64,000 nucleotides of DNA from Eretmocerus hayati. Taxonomy: Eukaryota > Arthropoda > Insecta > Hymenoptera > Aphelinidae. Made by a program: the position numbers and the translations under genes. The stretch is from contig CM056742.1 in the NCBI GenBank assembly GCA_029851415.1, positions 53,546,954 through 53,610,953 of the forward strand, given 5' to 3'. The first letter of the stretch is position 1, and every line of letters starts with the position of its first letter. Below the pieces are notes generated by a model. The model worked only from the letters and a program-made list of their open reading frames with translations. It did not search any database and was not told where the DNA came from. Of the stretch, positions 1 to 9,030 are shown piece after piece.

Positions 1-1012
1 AGACCGGTATTTCTGCATTAACTCGGTGGAATGAGTATTTCGCGCTTTCCTGTAAAGATTATCACGCTCTTCCATCAAGTCACGGATAACCTTGGTCACC
101 CAGGGTTTATTGCGAGCTCGGATCTTGTAGACTCTCAAAGGTGCCGATCGGTCGAGAGCCTCGGCAATTACTTGATTGAACATTGAGACTTTATCGTTAA
201 TATTCCCAAGGTTAGGAAGAAGTGTGAGTCCAGCCGACAGATCACTGTGGTACCGGTCCGGGTCGAAATTTCTAAAATCGCGCTTAGTAATAGTAACCGG
301 CTGTCTGATGACTCGTTCAAATTTGAATAGGATCTCGATCCTGTCGTGTCCTATGGTGAAAGGAACGTCGGTTTTTGTATATTGCAAAACGTGATCAAGC
401 GAGTTCACAAAGAACAAGTCAATCCATGTATGTGCTATTTGGCTCTCGGCATTGAGGGCATGGTGAGTTGAGTCGGATGGTACAAGCTCCAATGAGTAAT
501 CTTTCAAATATTTGTGGATAAATTTGGATTTGGAATCGGAGATTGACATGTTACAGTTGAAATCACCAGTGATGACAACGGATGTATACTTTGGTAACAG
601 TAGAGATAAATTGTCGAAGAATTCGGCTGGAAGACATGCATTGGGAGGTCTATAGACAACTGCAAACAATAGGCAATGATCCCCACTCTTGATTTCACAG
701 ATCAGGTACTCTGGTTGGTTAACGCGTGAGGAGTCAGATTTAATAAGAATTTTGAGGTTAACTGAGCTGGCAAAATAAATAGCGATGCCTCCTCCAACAC
801 GGCCAGTCCTGTCATTGCGAATTAGAGAGTAATTGTTTATGTTTACACTGGCATCGGTGTCAATTTCTTCCAAGCGACTCTCTGTGACAGCAAAAATATC
901 TTGAGGGTGATCATGAAGGAAGACTTCTACATTTGTATGATACTTTTTCAGACTATATAAATTAACATGTGAAATTCTGAGGTATGACTCAGTTACTTGC
1001 TTTCGAGTATGA
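1..1012 (-). CDS. ORF2 endonuclease part of CR1/Jockey-like non-LTR retrotransposon E (cut by window edge)
   Basis: Reading the minus strand gives an APE-type endonuclease, the enzyme that nicks target DNA to prime reverse transcription. In order one sees LRISHVNLYSL, FAVTESRLEE (catalytic Glu), GRVGGGIAIYF, VVYRPPN, VVITGDFN, HTWIDLFFV and a final FTIGHDRIEI where the usual Asp is not in its normal place. The frame is open to the left window edge, so reverse transcriptase should lie outside. It follows ORF1 (1016-1627) directly but in another frame, and no ATG is visible near its start. The clade (CR1, Jockey or relative) is inferred from the overall motif pattern and from the ORF1 type. Confidence 0.8.
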
Positions 1013-1015
1013 TCA

Positions 1016-1627
1016 TCAAACTATTTTAGAGATATCGCCATCATGCGCAATCATTATTCTTTCCGACTGGGCGTTCTTACGTACGTAAATTGAGCCACTT
1101 CTGACCCATACTCGTTCGTAACCTTTTGACTTAGCAGCGGCCCGAACTTTACCAAGTAGCTTGTAAATGACAGGAGGCAAGAACTCATTAAGGAACAATT
1201 TTTTCTGAAGTTGTTCAGTAAACTCCGGGAATATTTCAGATGCAGGCAAATCTCCGTGAGTTATCTTGCGACGCATGATCTCGTCTCTGATTTGAACAGA
1301 TTTACATCTGATGAAAAGGGTAAACATTCCATCTGGTGGCGAGCCCGCATTCGCCGAACCACTTGCCGTTGTTTGGATACGACGGTTGGTACGAATGATA
1401 TCGGACGCAAAATTTAACGCGTCAATTTTAGAGAAAATGCGTTCCAAAATTTCAGAATCAGAAAGAGTAGTTGCTGTTGGTAGTCCCGATATGACAATGT
1501 CAGCATTGGCGCTCGAGTAAGTGTTTTGGGTAACGGGATTGGCATTTTTCATACTATCCAGCTGTAAATATACGCGAGATAAACGGTCTTCAAGATCCTT
1601 GAGCCGCGTTTCTTGATTCAAAATCAT
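1016..1627 (-). CDS. ORF1 (RNA-binding type) of non-LTR retrotransposon E
   Basis: A 203-residue ORF1 protein. The first 30 residues look like a short coiled coil (RLKDLEDRLSRVYLQLD). The middle (ADIVISGLP to FTLFIRCK, about residues 43-110) resembles an RRM-like fold. The end has LFLNEFLPP and YERVWVRSGSIYVRK, the C-terminal module shared by CR1/Jockey-type ORF1 proteins and baculovirus FP protein. Such proteins coat the element RNA. It is shorter than the D-family ORF1 and lacks a PHD finger, so either it is a different family or its N-terminus is lost. Its ATG lies 13 bases from a (GA)n tract, which is (CT)n on the coding strand. The 5' end therefore abuts this microsatellite. Confidence 0.75.
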   Translation of the reverse strand: MILNQETRLKDLEDRLSRVYLQLDSMKNANPVTQNTYSSANADIVISGLPTATTLSDSEILERIFSKIDALNFASDIIRTNRRIQTTASGSANAGSPPDGMFTLFIRCKSVQIRDEIMRRKITHGDLPASEIFPEFTEQLQKKLFLNEFLPPVIYKLLGKVRAAAKSKGYERVWVRSGSIYVRKNAQSERIMIAHDGDISKIV

Positions 1628-1638
1628 TGTGGTAAAGT

Positions 1639-1640
<2 letters not shown>

Positions 1641-1680
<40 letters not shown>
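1641..1680. repeat. (GA)n microsatellite
   Basis: Twenty GA units. On one side it abuts the 5' end of element E, on the other the 5'-truncated end of an R1-like 3' UTR. Confidence 0.95.
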
Positions 1681-1684
<4 letters not shown>

Positions 1685-1686
<2 letters not shown>

Positions 1687-1975
1687 CCTGAAGTAATGCT
1701 CACGCGGTTCCGGGATGAGATGGTAGATGCAGGTGGATCTCCTTCTTGATTGCCCGATGCCCTAGGTATCGGACATCGAGGGGAGAGGGATATTACACGG
1801 CCGGGCCCACCTCTCGGTGGGCCCCACCCAAACCCGTGTCCCGCCTGGTATGGCCTGCGTGGGCTATGCGTAGTCCGCGTAAGCTGAACCAGTCCGGTGT
1901 CTGGGGACGGATCCGAGGGATCCTGAGGCAGATTTTGCCCTCTAACCACCTTAAAAAAAAAAAAAAAAAAAAAAA
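1685..1975 (+). mobile_element. R1-like retrotransposon copy A', 3' UTR and poly(A) only
   Basis: Sequence from ATCCTGAAGTAATGCTC to CCACCTT followed by 23 A matches, in reverse complement, the 3' UTRs of copies A (16847-17114) and B (17944-18210). It is a 5'-truncated insertion with (GA)n on both sides. At one position (gatGGTAG) it agrees with copy B and not with copy A. It could be an independent insertion, or it could have been carried along with the inverted duplication. Confidence 0.75.
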
Positions 1976-1989
1976 GAGAGAGAGAGAGA

Positions 1990-2041
<52 letters not shown>
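1976..2041. repeat. (GA)n microsatellite with one GGGA interruption
   Basis: 66 bases of GA repeat between the poly(A) of copy A' and the unique part of the inverted-repeat arm. The matching tract in the other arm (16800-16812) is much shorter. Confidence 0.95.
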
Positions 2042-2044
<3 letters not shown>

Positions 2045-2045
2045 G

Positions 2046-2720
2046 GCATATATAGCGCCCGTGGGCCGTCGCTTGCGGCAGCAGCCGCAGCAGCTCGACC
2101 CCCCGCGCTCCCTCGGCTTTCCACTTCGCGCGCATCGAAGTCGCGCACATCGCCGGCGTGCGGCATCCCTAGCGAGACCGGAGTGAAGTGAGCACGTTGT
2201 GCCATGCCGAATATTTTATCCGCGCCGAATATTTTCTCGTTGCCTCGTGGCCGCCCTTTTTGGGGCAACTTTCCCGGGTTTTCGCGTGGTGTCAAACCCA
2301 TTGGAAGCGGCCTTTTGACCAACCTGGTGGTCTATTATAGCTTTTGGACCATTCGGGCACAGCTTGGCCCATTCGCTTCGGCATATCTCCGGCCCGTGGT
2401 TGGAGTCTCGTGGCCCGCGCTCGGCACCATCGTCGGCCCACCTTCGGGGCAAAATGACCTGCGTCTGGACATCGTATCCATCTCGTCCCTTGGACCAGCG
2501 ACATCGACAATACCTGTAAGTGCCAGCTCGATCTCTCTTTCTCTCTCTGGTGCCTATCAGTAGAAAGTCTTCCTCGTCGCGCTCTCCCGATTTCGTGCTC
2601 GAGCTTTCGCGCTTACTTCATCGGTCTAATGACCATTTGTAAATATTCCTTGTAAATATGTTTGAATCTCTCTTCACTCAAATTTTCATTAAAGCTTTGA
2701 AAAAATCCCATAGATTTTGA
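2046..2720 (+). other. Possible promoter and transcribed segment (TATA box, splice donor, poly(A) signal)
   Basis: GC-rich stretch starting with GCATATATAGCGCC (TATA-like), containing a good splice donor (CCTGTAAGTG at about 2514-2523) and ending with CATTAAAGCTTTGAAAAAA (poly(A)-signal-like). The layout would suit an LTR, a 5' exon or a short retroposed unit. A 119-codon frame (2204-2563) exists but resembles nothing known. A mirror copy lies at 16120-16794. Confidence 0.25.
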
Positions 2721-3159
2721 ATCTAGCGCTAGTGTCCATGCGCAGTATGATCAGTTGAATTGGCCAATCGAGATATAGCGATGAGAAAGCAGACGACATC
2801 AATCCATCTAGTCTATCAACATATGGTTTGTGGTTATGACAGGTGATTGTTCACATAAAGTCAACTAGCAGCTGAGTATTGTGAGTGTGGCAAAATAATT
2901 ATCAACAAACTGCAGCATTGGGTAAGTACACCTGTAACATGTCTGTGAAAGCATGTGTAAGCATGTCATGGGTATTAGTCCTCATGATATGATGTAAGAT
3001 GAAATTGGTAGTATTTCGATGTAGGTTGTTGGTGGTGAATTTTTCAACTAATCAATGAATTATTATTCTTAATGCATGATAAAATTATCGTATGGGGTGG
3101 ATACTGATATTTCATGTCGTGCTGATGTCAGAAAACTAATTCTGTATGTGTTTTTACAG

Positions 3160-3319
3160 TAAAACTCGGTGTGGGAACTAGGAAAGATGACCCACGATAT
3201 GGGCCAGAGGCATCAGTTGTACTGCTTTGGAACATTACCATCATCAGATGGGAGCCAGAGAGCAGGATATACATCATTTCCAGGATGTATGGGATTCTGG
3301 GATTCATTAGGATCAATAG
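3160..3319 (+). other. Exon-like 160-bp segment with splice sites
   Basis: It is preceded by a strong acceptor (GTGTTTTTACAG) and followed by a donor (GTATGTCTT). Another donor-like GGTAAGTACA lies at 2921-2930. Two frames are open across it, but neither product is recognisable, and the length is not a multiple of three. It may be an internal exon of a non-coding RNA or of a lost gene. The mirror copy is 15521-15680 on the minus strand. Confidence 0.3.
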
Positions 3320-3816
3320 GTATGTCTTCTCTTACTTTCTTCATACTTGTAAACCACATAATGTCTCTGTACTGGAAACTTGACTTGCTTGGTTACAAAT
3401 ACCAAGCAAGCGTGAATAGAAATCAGCTGATGGCTGTCAGATTATATGCATGAGCAGCGGTGCATACAAATACTTGTATAAATGAGATGAATGACTGATT
3501 CTATAACTTAGCTCCATTGCATGTAAGCTTTCTTCTCAACTAAATTATTCATTCTCCTACTAATAAAGAATGAATAATGATGTGAATACTAATGCATATT
3601 CCTTGTTACATGTTGTTGATACTACCTGGTGCCAGATGTCTGGATTTGGCAACCTGAATACCTACAAAGATATCCAGCCTCCTGCTTTTGCATCCAGAAG
3701 TTGTTCGAGTTCCATCGATGGATCAATAATCATCATATACCATGCAAGTACTACAACGATAGGTGACAGTGTATCAGCCATGTATAAGAGTGACATCGAG
3801 ACAAAGTTCTGCCGGA

Positions 3817-3888
3817 CCCTGGATAGCTCAATGGTAGAGAATCTTCCCGGCAAGAAGAAGGTTCCCAGTTCGATCCTGGGTCCAGGCA
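3817..3888 (+). tRNA. tRNA-Ala(GGC)-like sequence, probably a pseudo-tRNA or SINE head
   Basis: Seventy-two bases fold as a cloverleaf. The acceptor CCTGGA pairs with TCCAGG, but the first base pair is C-C. The D arm is GCTC/GAG with one mismatch in this copy. The anticodon stem TCTTC/GAAGA encloses CCGGCAA (anticodon GGC, C33). The T arm is a perfect CCCAG TTCGATC CTGGG. A- and B-box motifs are present. The C-C pair and C33 argue against a working tRNA. It sits in a duplicated unit. Confidence 0.4.
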
Positions 3889-4162
3889 TTTTTTTCACGA
3901 TGTCATTCAAATGCATTCTTTCTTTGATTAATATCTTGACGATCAAACCCCGATCGATAATCTCTCATTAGAAATGGCCTCAAATCCGAGGTCACAACAG
4001 AGAATTGGAAATTAGTCCTCCAAATGCCGATTTACGAATTTAATATCATTGGTTCATGAAAGAGGACGATTCAAGTTCGAAAAGTGTAATTTGAATCCTG
4101 CGCCGCGGCTGAAATGATGGCGCTGATGTATAAGAGTGATATCGAGACGAAGATCTGCCGGG

Positions 4163-4234
4163 CCCTAGATAGCTCAATGGTAGAGCATCTTCCCGGCAAG
4201 AAGAAGGTTCCCAGTCCGATCCTGGGTCCAGGCA
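4163..4234 (+). tRNA. Second tRNA-Ala(GGC)-like sequence in the tandem unit
   Basis: Same 72-base cloverleaf as at 3817, here with a perfect D stem (GCTC/GAGC) and an intact anticodon arm, but with AGTCCGATC in the T loop and CCCTAGA in the acceptor. The two copies have decayed at different positions. Confidence 0.4.
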
Positions 4235-4936
4235 TTCTTTTCACAATGTCATTCAAATGCATTTTTCCTTTGATTAACATCTTGACGATCAAACCCCAAT
4301 CGATAATTTCTCATTAAAAATGGCCTCAGTTCCGAGGTCACAATAGAGAAATGAAAATTAGGCCTCCAAATGCCGATTTACGAATTTCATATCATTGATG
4401 TATCAGCCATGCTTCTAGTATTAGTTAATGGTAGCATACTATGATTGGAATTGGTTAATAATTATCATATTTTGTTTCAAGTGCTGGACAATAAAGTACT
4501 AAATTCAAGATGGAACCATAATCCAACCTTCAATTGATAATTTTCCGTTCGCGTAACTGGATTTTATGAAATAATTCAATAACATTCAAAATTGGCCAAA
4601 CGTGAGCGTTGCAGTATTCCATTCATCACGGGTCAATACTGTCAGAACTATCATCCTCATAGTTCAGAAGTATGGCAGAATAATTCTATCCATCAAATAC
4701 AGATCACAGCTGATGCATATGAGCGTTTCTCTGGAACTTTTGCACTTTGCTGAAAATCGTTGAAAAATAAAACATGAACACCGCTCTACGCACACCAAGG
4801 ACCTTTTGCTCACGTATTTGCGAAGTATTGAGAGTTACAAATCCACTATTGATACTCATATAGCGTTGATGGCATCGCCAAAATCACGTTAACGAGTCGA
4901 GCTTCGAGCATTTTCTCGTCGATTTCCCAGAATTTG

Positions 4937-5415
4937 TTAACCCCCTAGCGCCCAGTGGGTCCTGTGGGACCCACTTCCAAACTCCACACATGACGAGCAC
5001 CACGGCAATATTTCGGCAATTGTGCATGGTAATGGCTTTCTTCTAGGTCAAAACTAAAAGTCTGTCATTCTCTGATGAAGCGTACATAGTTTCCGGGAAC
5101 ACGCAAAACTCAGCGCTCGCGCGTCGCTCGACGAGGACGTGAGTTTACGGTGTAAATCGATTCATGTAGAGATGCGAATGACTCTCAAGTATCCGATACC
5201 TATTGGAACATCTTCTCTGAGCTCCCCTTGGAGGTAACCATGCGTTGGAATGGTTCAAACGGGGAAATTATATAGGGGCTGGTCAATTTAGAAAGTGGGT
5301 CCCACAGGACCCACTGGGCTTTCGCAACATGGTATCCATGCATGGATATCTTTCACGTAAAAAATATCTAGGCGTGTAATTGTGCGTGGAGTGGGCCCTG
5401 CAAGACCCATTGGGC
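4937..5415 (+). mobile_element. piggyBac-like element, 5' end fragment in the left arm
   Basis: It starts at a TTAA target (4937-4940) followed by CCCCCTAGCGCCCAGTGG, the same terminus as the right-hand element at 12900-13903. It carries three GC-rich palindromic motifs of the type GTGGGTCCTGTGGGACCCAC (4954, 5294, and a diverged one near 5390). The sequence switches abruptly at 5415/5416 to retrotransposon D, so the transposase part is absent here. Confidence 0.75.
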
Positions 5416-6245
5416 AACAGCTTGAGCGCTGTCCAGTCGCAGCGAAGCAGACGGTCATTTAGCATCTCCGGAGTGATATTACGAAAATCCCTATAAGTAA
5501 AGGAATTTTTTGGCGGAGTGGGAGTGAAGACGTTGATGGTGACGACTATGACCGAGTGCCTGCCGAAACTGGGCAGGAGTCTGTTTTGAAAGTCTGTAAC
5601 GATGTCATTGTCATCTACGTAAATGTGGTCAATCCATGTATGAGATGTATTGGGGGTGTGTTGGTGAGTCGGGCCATGCTGCAGTATCTGCAGGGCAAGT
5701 TCTTCTGTCAGTGCAGTCAGTGTCTTGGTGTCAGGGTGAGCAGTGTCTAACAAATCCGCGTTCAGATCTCCCATTATAATTTTGTGACTATAATCCCCAC
5801 ACAGTCGGCGTAACGAGCCAAACAGCCCGTCATCCTTCTGCATGGCGATTTTCGGGGGTCTGTAAATTACCACGACTAAAATTGGAGGGGAGTTACCCTG
5901 CTGTACGCTACAGGAAAGAAATTCAGGAACACCAGGTTTCCCTGGGCCAAAAGTTTTAGACGAAATTAGCTTCTCTACCTTAAAATCATTGCGCACATAC
6001 AAGGCAACCCCACCACCTTCTCTGTTTCGATCCTGTCTCAACAGAGAAAAACCCGGTATCTGAACGAGACTGTCATCCACATACTCATCTAGCTTCAACT
6101 CAGCCACCCCAAATAGATGGTAGGAGGGATCGTTGGCGACGAGCAAGCGTAGATGCTCAATCTTATCTGTCAGGGAGTTAAGGTTGATAAATCCCGCTTT
6201 TAAGGAACCTCCACTCCCTCGTCGCTCCTCAGCAGCCGTATTTAG
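5416..6245 (-). CDS. ORF2 of retrotransposon D copy 1: APE endonuclease, in frame after ORF1 UGA
   Basis: The frame continues directly from ORF1 past a single TGA (6246-6248) with no further stop. After a Gly-rich linker (GSGGSLKAGFINLNSL) come HLFGVAELKLDE (catalytic Glu), GGGVALYVRND, VVVIYRPPK, IIMGDLNADLL, HTWIDHIYVDD and FGRHSVIVVT, where the usual SDH motif reads GRH. The first in-frame ATG is only at IAMQKDDG, after the catalytic Glu, so independent initiation would not give an active enzyme. The product would join ORF1 by readthrough. It ends near CDWTAL at the junction with piggyBac sequence; the remaining residues of the open frame (to 5283) are piggyBac-derived. Confidence 0.85.
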
Positions 6246-8063
6246 TCAAGGAGTCTCCACTGATTCTGCTGCCGGAACCCCGTTTTGCTCCGGAACGACT
6301 GTGCAGCTCTGGTTGTTGTTAGAGGACGCACGAGTACGTTTTGGAACACTTCGACAGGCCGTTTGAATCACCTGCAGATCAGCGAGGGACTCGAAAGTGT
6401 GCGCTCGCTCACCATTCTTCCGCCTAACCCAGAAACGTCCACCGCTGTGCCAGACGTATCGTAGTCCCAAACCGCGTGCAACTGACCTCAAACGTATATA
6501 CTTCTTGTACTTTTCGCGGGGAAGCATTTCATTTATGAAGATTTTACGGTCTGGCACATGAGCTTTCACATCTGGATCAAGTAGATCAGACTGGATGTTA
6601 TTAGCCGTGAAATAATTATTGGCGATTGAACGTTTAGCCCGAATCACTTCCCCGACTAGTCGGCTACTGGAGAGTTGGACTACGCATGATGGTAAAGAAC
6701 GCGAGATGGCAGCTGGGGCTCGAGAAGATGGGACCGAATCGCGATTTCCAGTTGGAGGCCTCTCCCCAGACGCATGCCCTGGTTGCAGGACATGAACATC
6801 AGCAATGTCTGCCCTCTCCAGTGAGGGGAGGATGGACTTGAGCACTGCGTAAGAAATATCAGATAATTGTGCCGGTGAGGCCATTGAATTTTCTTTCAAA
6901 ACTCCATTAATAATCAATTCACAGCGCTCAAGGCCGTCACTGCCGTGTCCCTGTCGCTGCTTCCCAGCGGGTGAGTGGGGGGACTTGTCCATCCTAGGTG
7001 GAATAAGAGGAAACGAGGATTGATGTGGCGATTCGACATTACTATTCCCGTTAATTCTACATTCTCTATCTCGCAGACTACCCTGGTGACCTTCTAATAG
7101 CTCAGTCAGAGTGGAAAGCTGGCCTTTCATGGTGGTATTCTGCTCCAGGAGAAGCTGGTGATCCAAGCGAAGCTCCCCCAGCTGGGAGTTCTGCCTCTCG
7201 ATAAGTCTCTCGAGAGAAGATACACGTTCCAACAGGCGATCATCCACCTCTTTCACTGCTGGCGTGAGAGGTGGAGAGGGAATGGCAACGTTTTGTCGAC
7301 TCACGAGAGATTTTATTTCGACGAGCTGATCCCGGAGCATGTCATATTGTTGATAAAAGAGGTCCAGTGTAGACTGCGCTATAAATACCCATTCAGGTTC
7401 AGGAGACTTCGTCGTTGTCGATGCTGATGGTACTGCAGGTTGTCCCGAGATGTTGCGGCTGTTACTTTCTACCGTCCCAATAGCGTGGTCCACAGGTGGT
7501 ATGGTGAGCAGCGACTGGGTGGTAGCATTGAGCCGCGCGTCCGTTCGCTGCTTTTGAAAATTCGCGGGCTCTACTGTGTTGGACTGCTGCAGGGTGGCGC
7601 CACTTGACGGACACAGATCTGCAGGCGATAGCATATCCCCCTCTAGCGCGAGCTGTGGCCTTTTGGTGGAAAGAGAGGCATTGGTGGTGGGGAGCTTCGC
7701 GCTGCGGCGCGCAGCGGTGGTATGCTGCGGAGCGGGGGGAGACAATCCTGACGCAGCGCGCGAGCTGAGTCGCGTGTGTGAGATGGACTGATTACTCACA
7801 CGTCTTTGCGAGTTCGTATCCTCCTTCTCTCTCCCTCTGGCTGTTTGCATGCTGAGGCGAGAAGTCGTAGTCGTCTGCTTCGACGCACTCGATTTCAATT
7901 GTGCGGCTGGAATTTGACTCACCTCCAGACAGCCTTTGCATGTGTCTGCTTCTCGGGATGAGATCGAGCACTTGACATGTGCTAATCCCTTGCAGATGCT
8001 GCATTCTTTGCTGCCCGCGCGCAAGGATTTGTGGCAGTAACAGCAGGTATTGTCACTCATCAT
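6246..8063 (-). CDS. ORF1 of retrotransposon D copy 1: PHD-finger, coiled-coil, FP-type C-terminal domain
   Basis: Intact 605-residue ORF1 protein, long for this group. A PHD-type zinc finger lies at about residues 5-45 (CCYCHK, CSICKGLAHVKC, CKGC: C4HC3 pattern). A Ser/Thr/Pro-rich low-complexity part follows to about 225. A coiled coil (DRLLERVSSLERLIERQNSQL) lies around 275-335. The C-terminal part holds VPDRKIFINEMLPREKYKKY and LRYVWHSGGRFWVRRKNG (about 505-555), the module shared with baculovirus FP protein. It presumably binds the element RNA; the PHD finger could read histone tails, which is inference. It ends with TGA followed by CTA, then ORF2 in the same frame. Confidence 0.85.
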   Translation of the reverse strand: MMSDNTCCYCHKSLRAGSKECSICKGLAHVKCSISSREADTCKGCLEVSQIPAAQLKSSASKQTTTTSRLSMQTARGREKEDTNSQRRVSNQSISHTRLSSRAASGLSPPAPQHTTAARRSAKLPTTNASLSTKRPQLALEGDMLSPADLCPSSGATLQQSNTVEPANFQKQRTDARLNATTQSLLTIPPVDHAIGTVESNSRNISGQPAVPSASTTTKSPEPEWVFIAQSTLDLFYQQYDMLRDQLVEIKSLVSRQNVAIPSPPLTPAVKEVDDRLLERVSSLERLIERQNSQLGELRLDHQLLLEQNTTMKGQLSTLTELLEGHQGSLRDRECRINGNSNVESPHQSSFPLIPPRMDKSPHSPAGKQRQGHGSDGLERCELIINGVLKENSMASPAQLSDISYAVLKSILPSLERADIADVHVLQPGHASGERPPTGNRDSVPSSRAPAAISRSLPSCVVQLSSSRLVGEVIRAKRSIANNYFTANNIQSDLLDPDVKAHVPDRKIFINEMLPREKYKKYIRLRSVARGLGLRYVWHSGGRFWVRRKNGERAHTFESLADLQVIQTACRSVPKRTRASSNNNQSCTVVPEQNGVPAAESVETP

Positions 8064-8360
8064 GCAGCAGACAGCAAGGCGGTGAGGCGAGCCAGCGTAG
8101 CAGACGACCTCCGAGCATGCGCAGAAAGCTCACTTTCCGCGCCAAGCACTGCCAACTCGATGTTGTTGTTGGAAATTGCAGAATTGGAATTATTCCTCCC
8201 AGGCTCTAGTAGGAGCCATGCAGTGATGCTCCAGTGGTATGAGCCTGCAGGAGGAAGTCCAATCTGCAAAAAAGTGCCACTCGGGACGACGTTTTGGTGG
8301 TCAAAAAGATGTTCAAACACGAAGCGATGTTAGATGCGTGTGGAAGCACTTACCGCCAGA

Positions 8361-9030
8361 GAAGAGAGGGGGAAGAGAGAGATGTAGATAGTTGATATAA
8401 CGTGACAATAGAGGATAGAAGAGAATAATTTTTTGTTACTCACAGAGTTGGTGCTCGTTTTGTTGATGCATTTTTGAAGAATATGGGAAGATCTGGTTTG
8501 CTGTGGAAACACGTTAACTTCACTCACGACAAAGTTGTATACTGAAGTCGAGCATACGAAAAATTCGTATTTTTGCTCGAAGATGTAGAATATTTCTCCC
8601 ATTATTAGATATAATTGACTCGAATTTGAAATGTCTGGGTCGGGGTGGGGAAAAAGGTTCTTTTTCAGAAGGCAAATGAAGGTACAGGTGCAAAAATGAG
8701 CGTGGTGATGAAGAAACAACGGGTCGAGAGAAGTTGCTCGACCGGTGTTTGTAGAAATTATTCAAAAAAAGTTCTCTGCGAAGTGAAAATACATTTTGAT
8801 CGAAGAATCGATAAGTAGCTGGCTCGGGTAGAGAGCAACGGGCTTGACCGCTGCTCGCAGGAAATAATATTTCGAGCGAAAGCCAGGTATGAGAGAGAGA
8901 GGACTGAAGTATAGTCAGCGCGAAGGAGAGAGAGAGAGAGTAGCTGAAAGAGTGAAGGGCTTCTCTCAAAAATATAAGCTCGATATTTCAAATATTATTT
9001 GGATGATGGATATATATGTGAGCGGTCCAA
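8361..9030. other. Unassigned AT-rich spacer
   Basis: No reading frame, tRNA or repeat family was recognised. A short GA-rich stretch lies at 8924-8941. Confidence 0.5.

Larger units (their letters stand above)
3780..4420 (+). repeat. Two diverged direct copies of a ~310-bp unit containing a tRNA-like sequence
   Basis: Unit 1 (from about 3780) and unit 2 (from about 4128) both begin TGTATAAGAGTGAYATCGAG and run through a tRNA-like block, then GATCAAACCCC, GGCCTC...GAGGTCACAA and AATGCCGATTTACGAATTT. The motif GTATCAGCCATG occurs before unit 1 and after unit 2, as if one unit was duplicated inside it. Both are copied in the right arm. Confidence 0.8.
2041..5415 (+). repeat. Left arm of a 3.37-kb near-identical inverted repeat
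   Basis: Each position x in this arm matches position 18840 - x on the opposite strand (for example 2204 with 16636, 4317 with 14523, 5406 with 13434). Only about ten substitutions and no indel were noticed over the arm, so identity is near 99.7%. The arm contains an exon-like stretch, two tRNA-like units and one end of a piggyBac element. The inner end cuts the piggyBac element exactly where retrotransposon D copy 1 begins. The outer end is the (GA)n tract. It is either a real recent inverted duplication or an assembly artefact. Confidence 0.95.
5416..8360 (-). mobile_element. Non-LTR retrotransposon D, copy 1 (5' UTR, ORF1, start of ORF2; 3' end lost)
   Basis: The order on the minus strand is a 5' UTR from about 8360 to 8064, beginning CTCTGGCGGTAAGTGC after a CT-rich stretch, then ORF1 (8063-6246) and ORF2 (from 6245). 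Unlike normal non-LTR insertions, it is truncated at the 3' side, inside the endonuclease. The breakpoint coincides with the inner end of the large inverted repeat, so loss of the 3' part probably happened in the rearrangement. Confidence 0.85.

Noticed and set aside
1638..2150. Long frames with Leu-Ser or Arg-Glu repeats (also 1746-2186, 16518-17006, 21137-21538, 34255-34538)
   Set aside because: They are translations of (TC)n/(GA)n and poly(A) tracts joined to 3' UTR sequence, not genes.
3169..3453. Protein-coding gene in the inverted-repeat arms
   Set aside because: Frames run through the good splice donor at 3320 and match no known motif; only an exon-like segment is reported.
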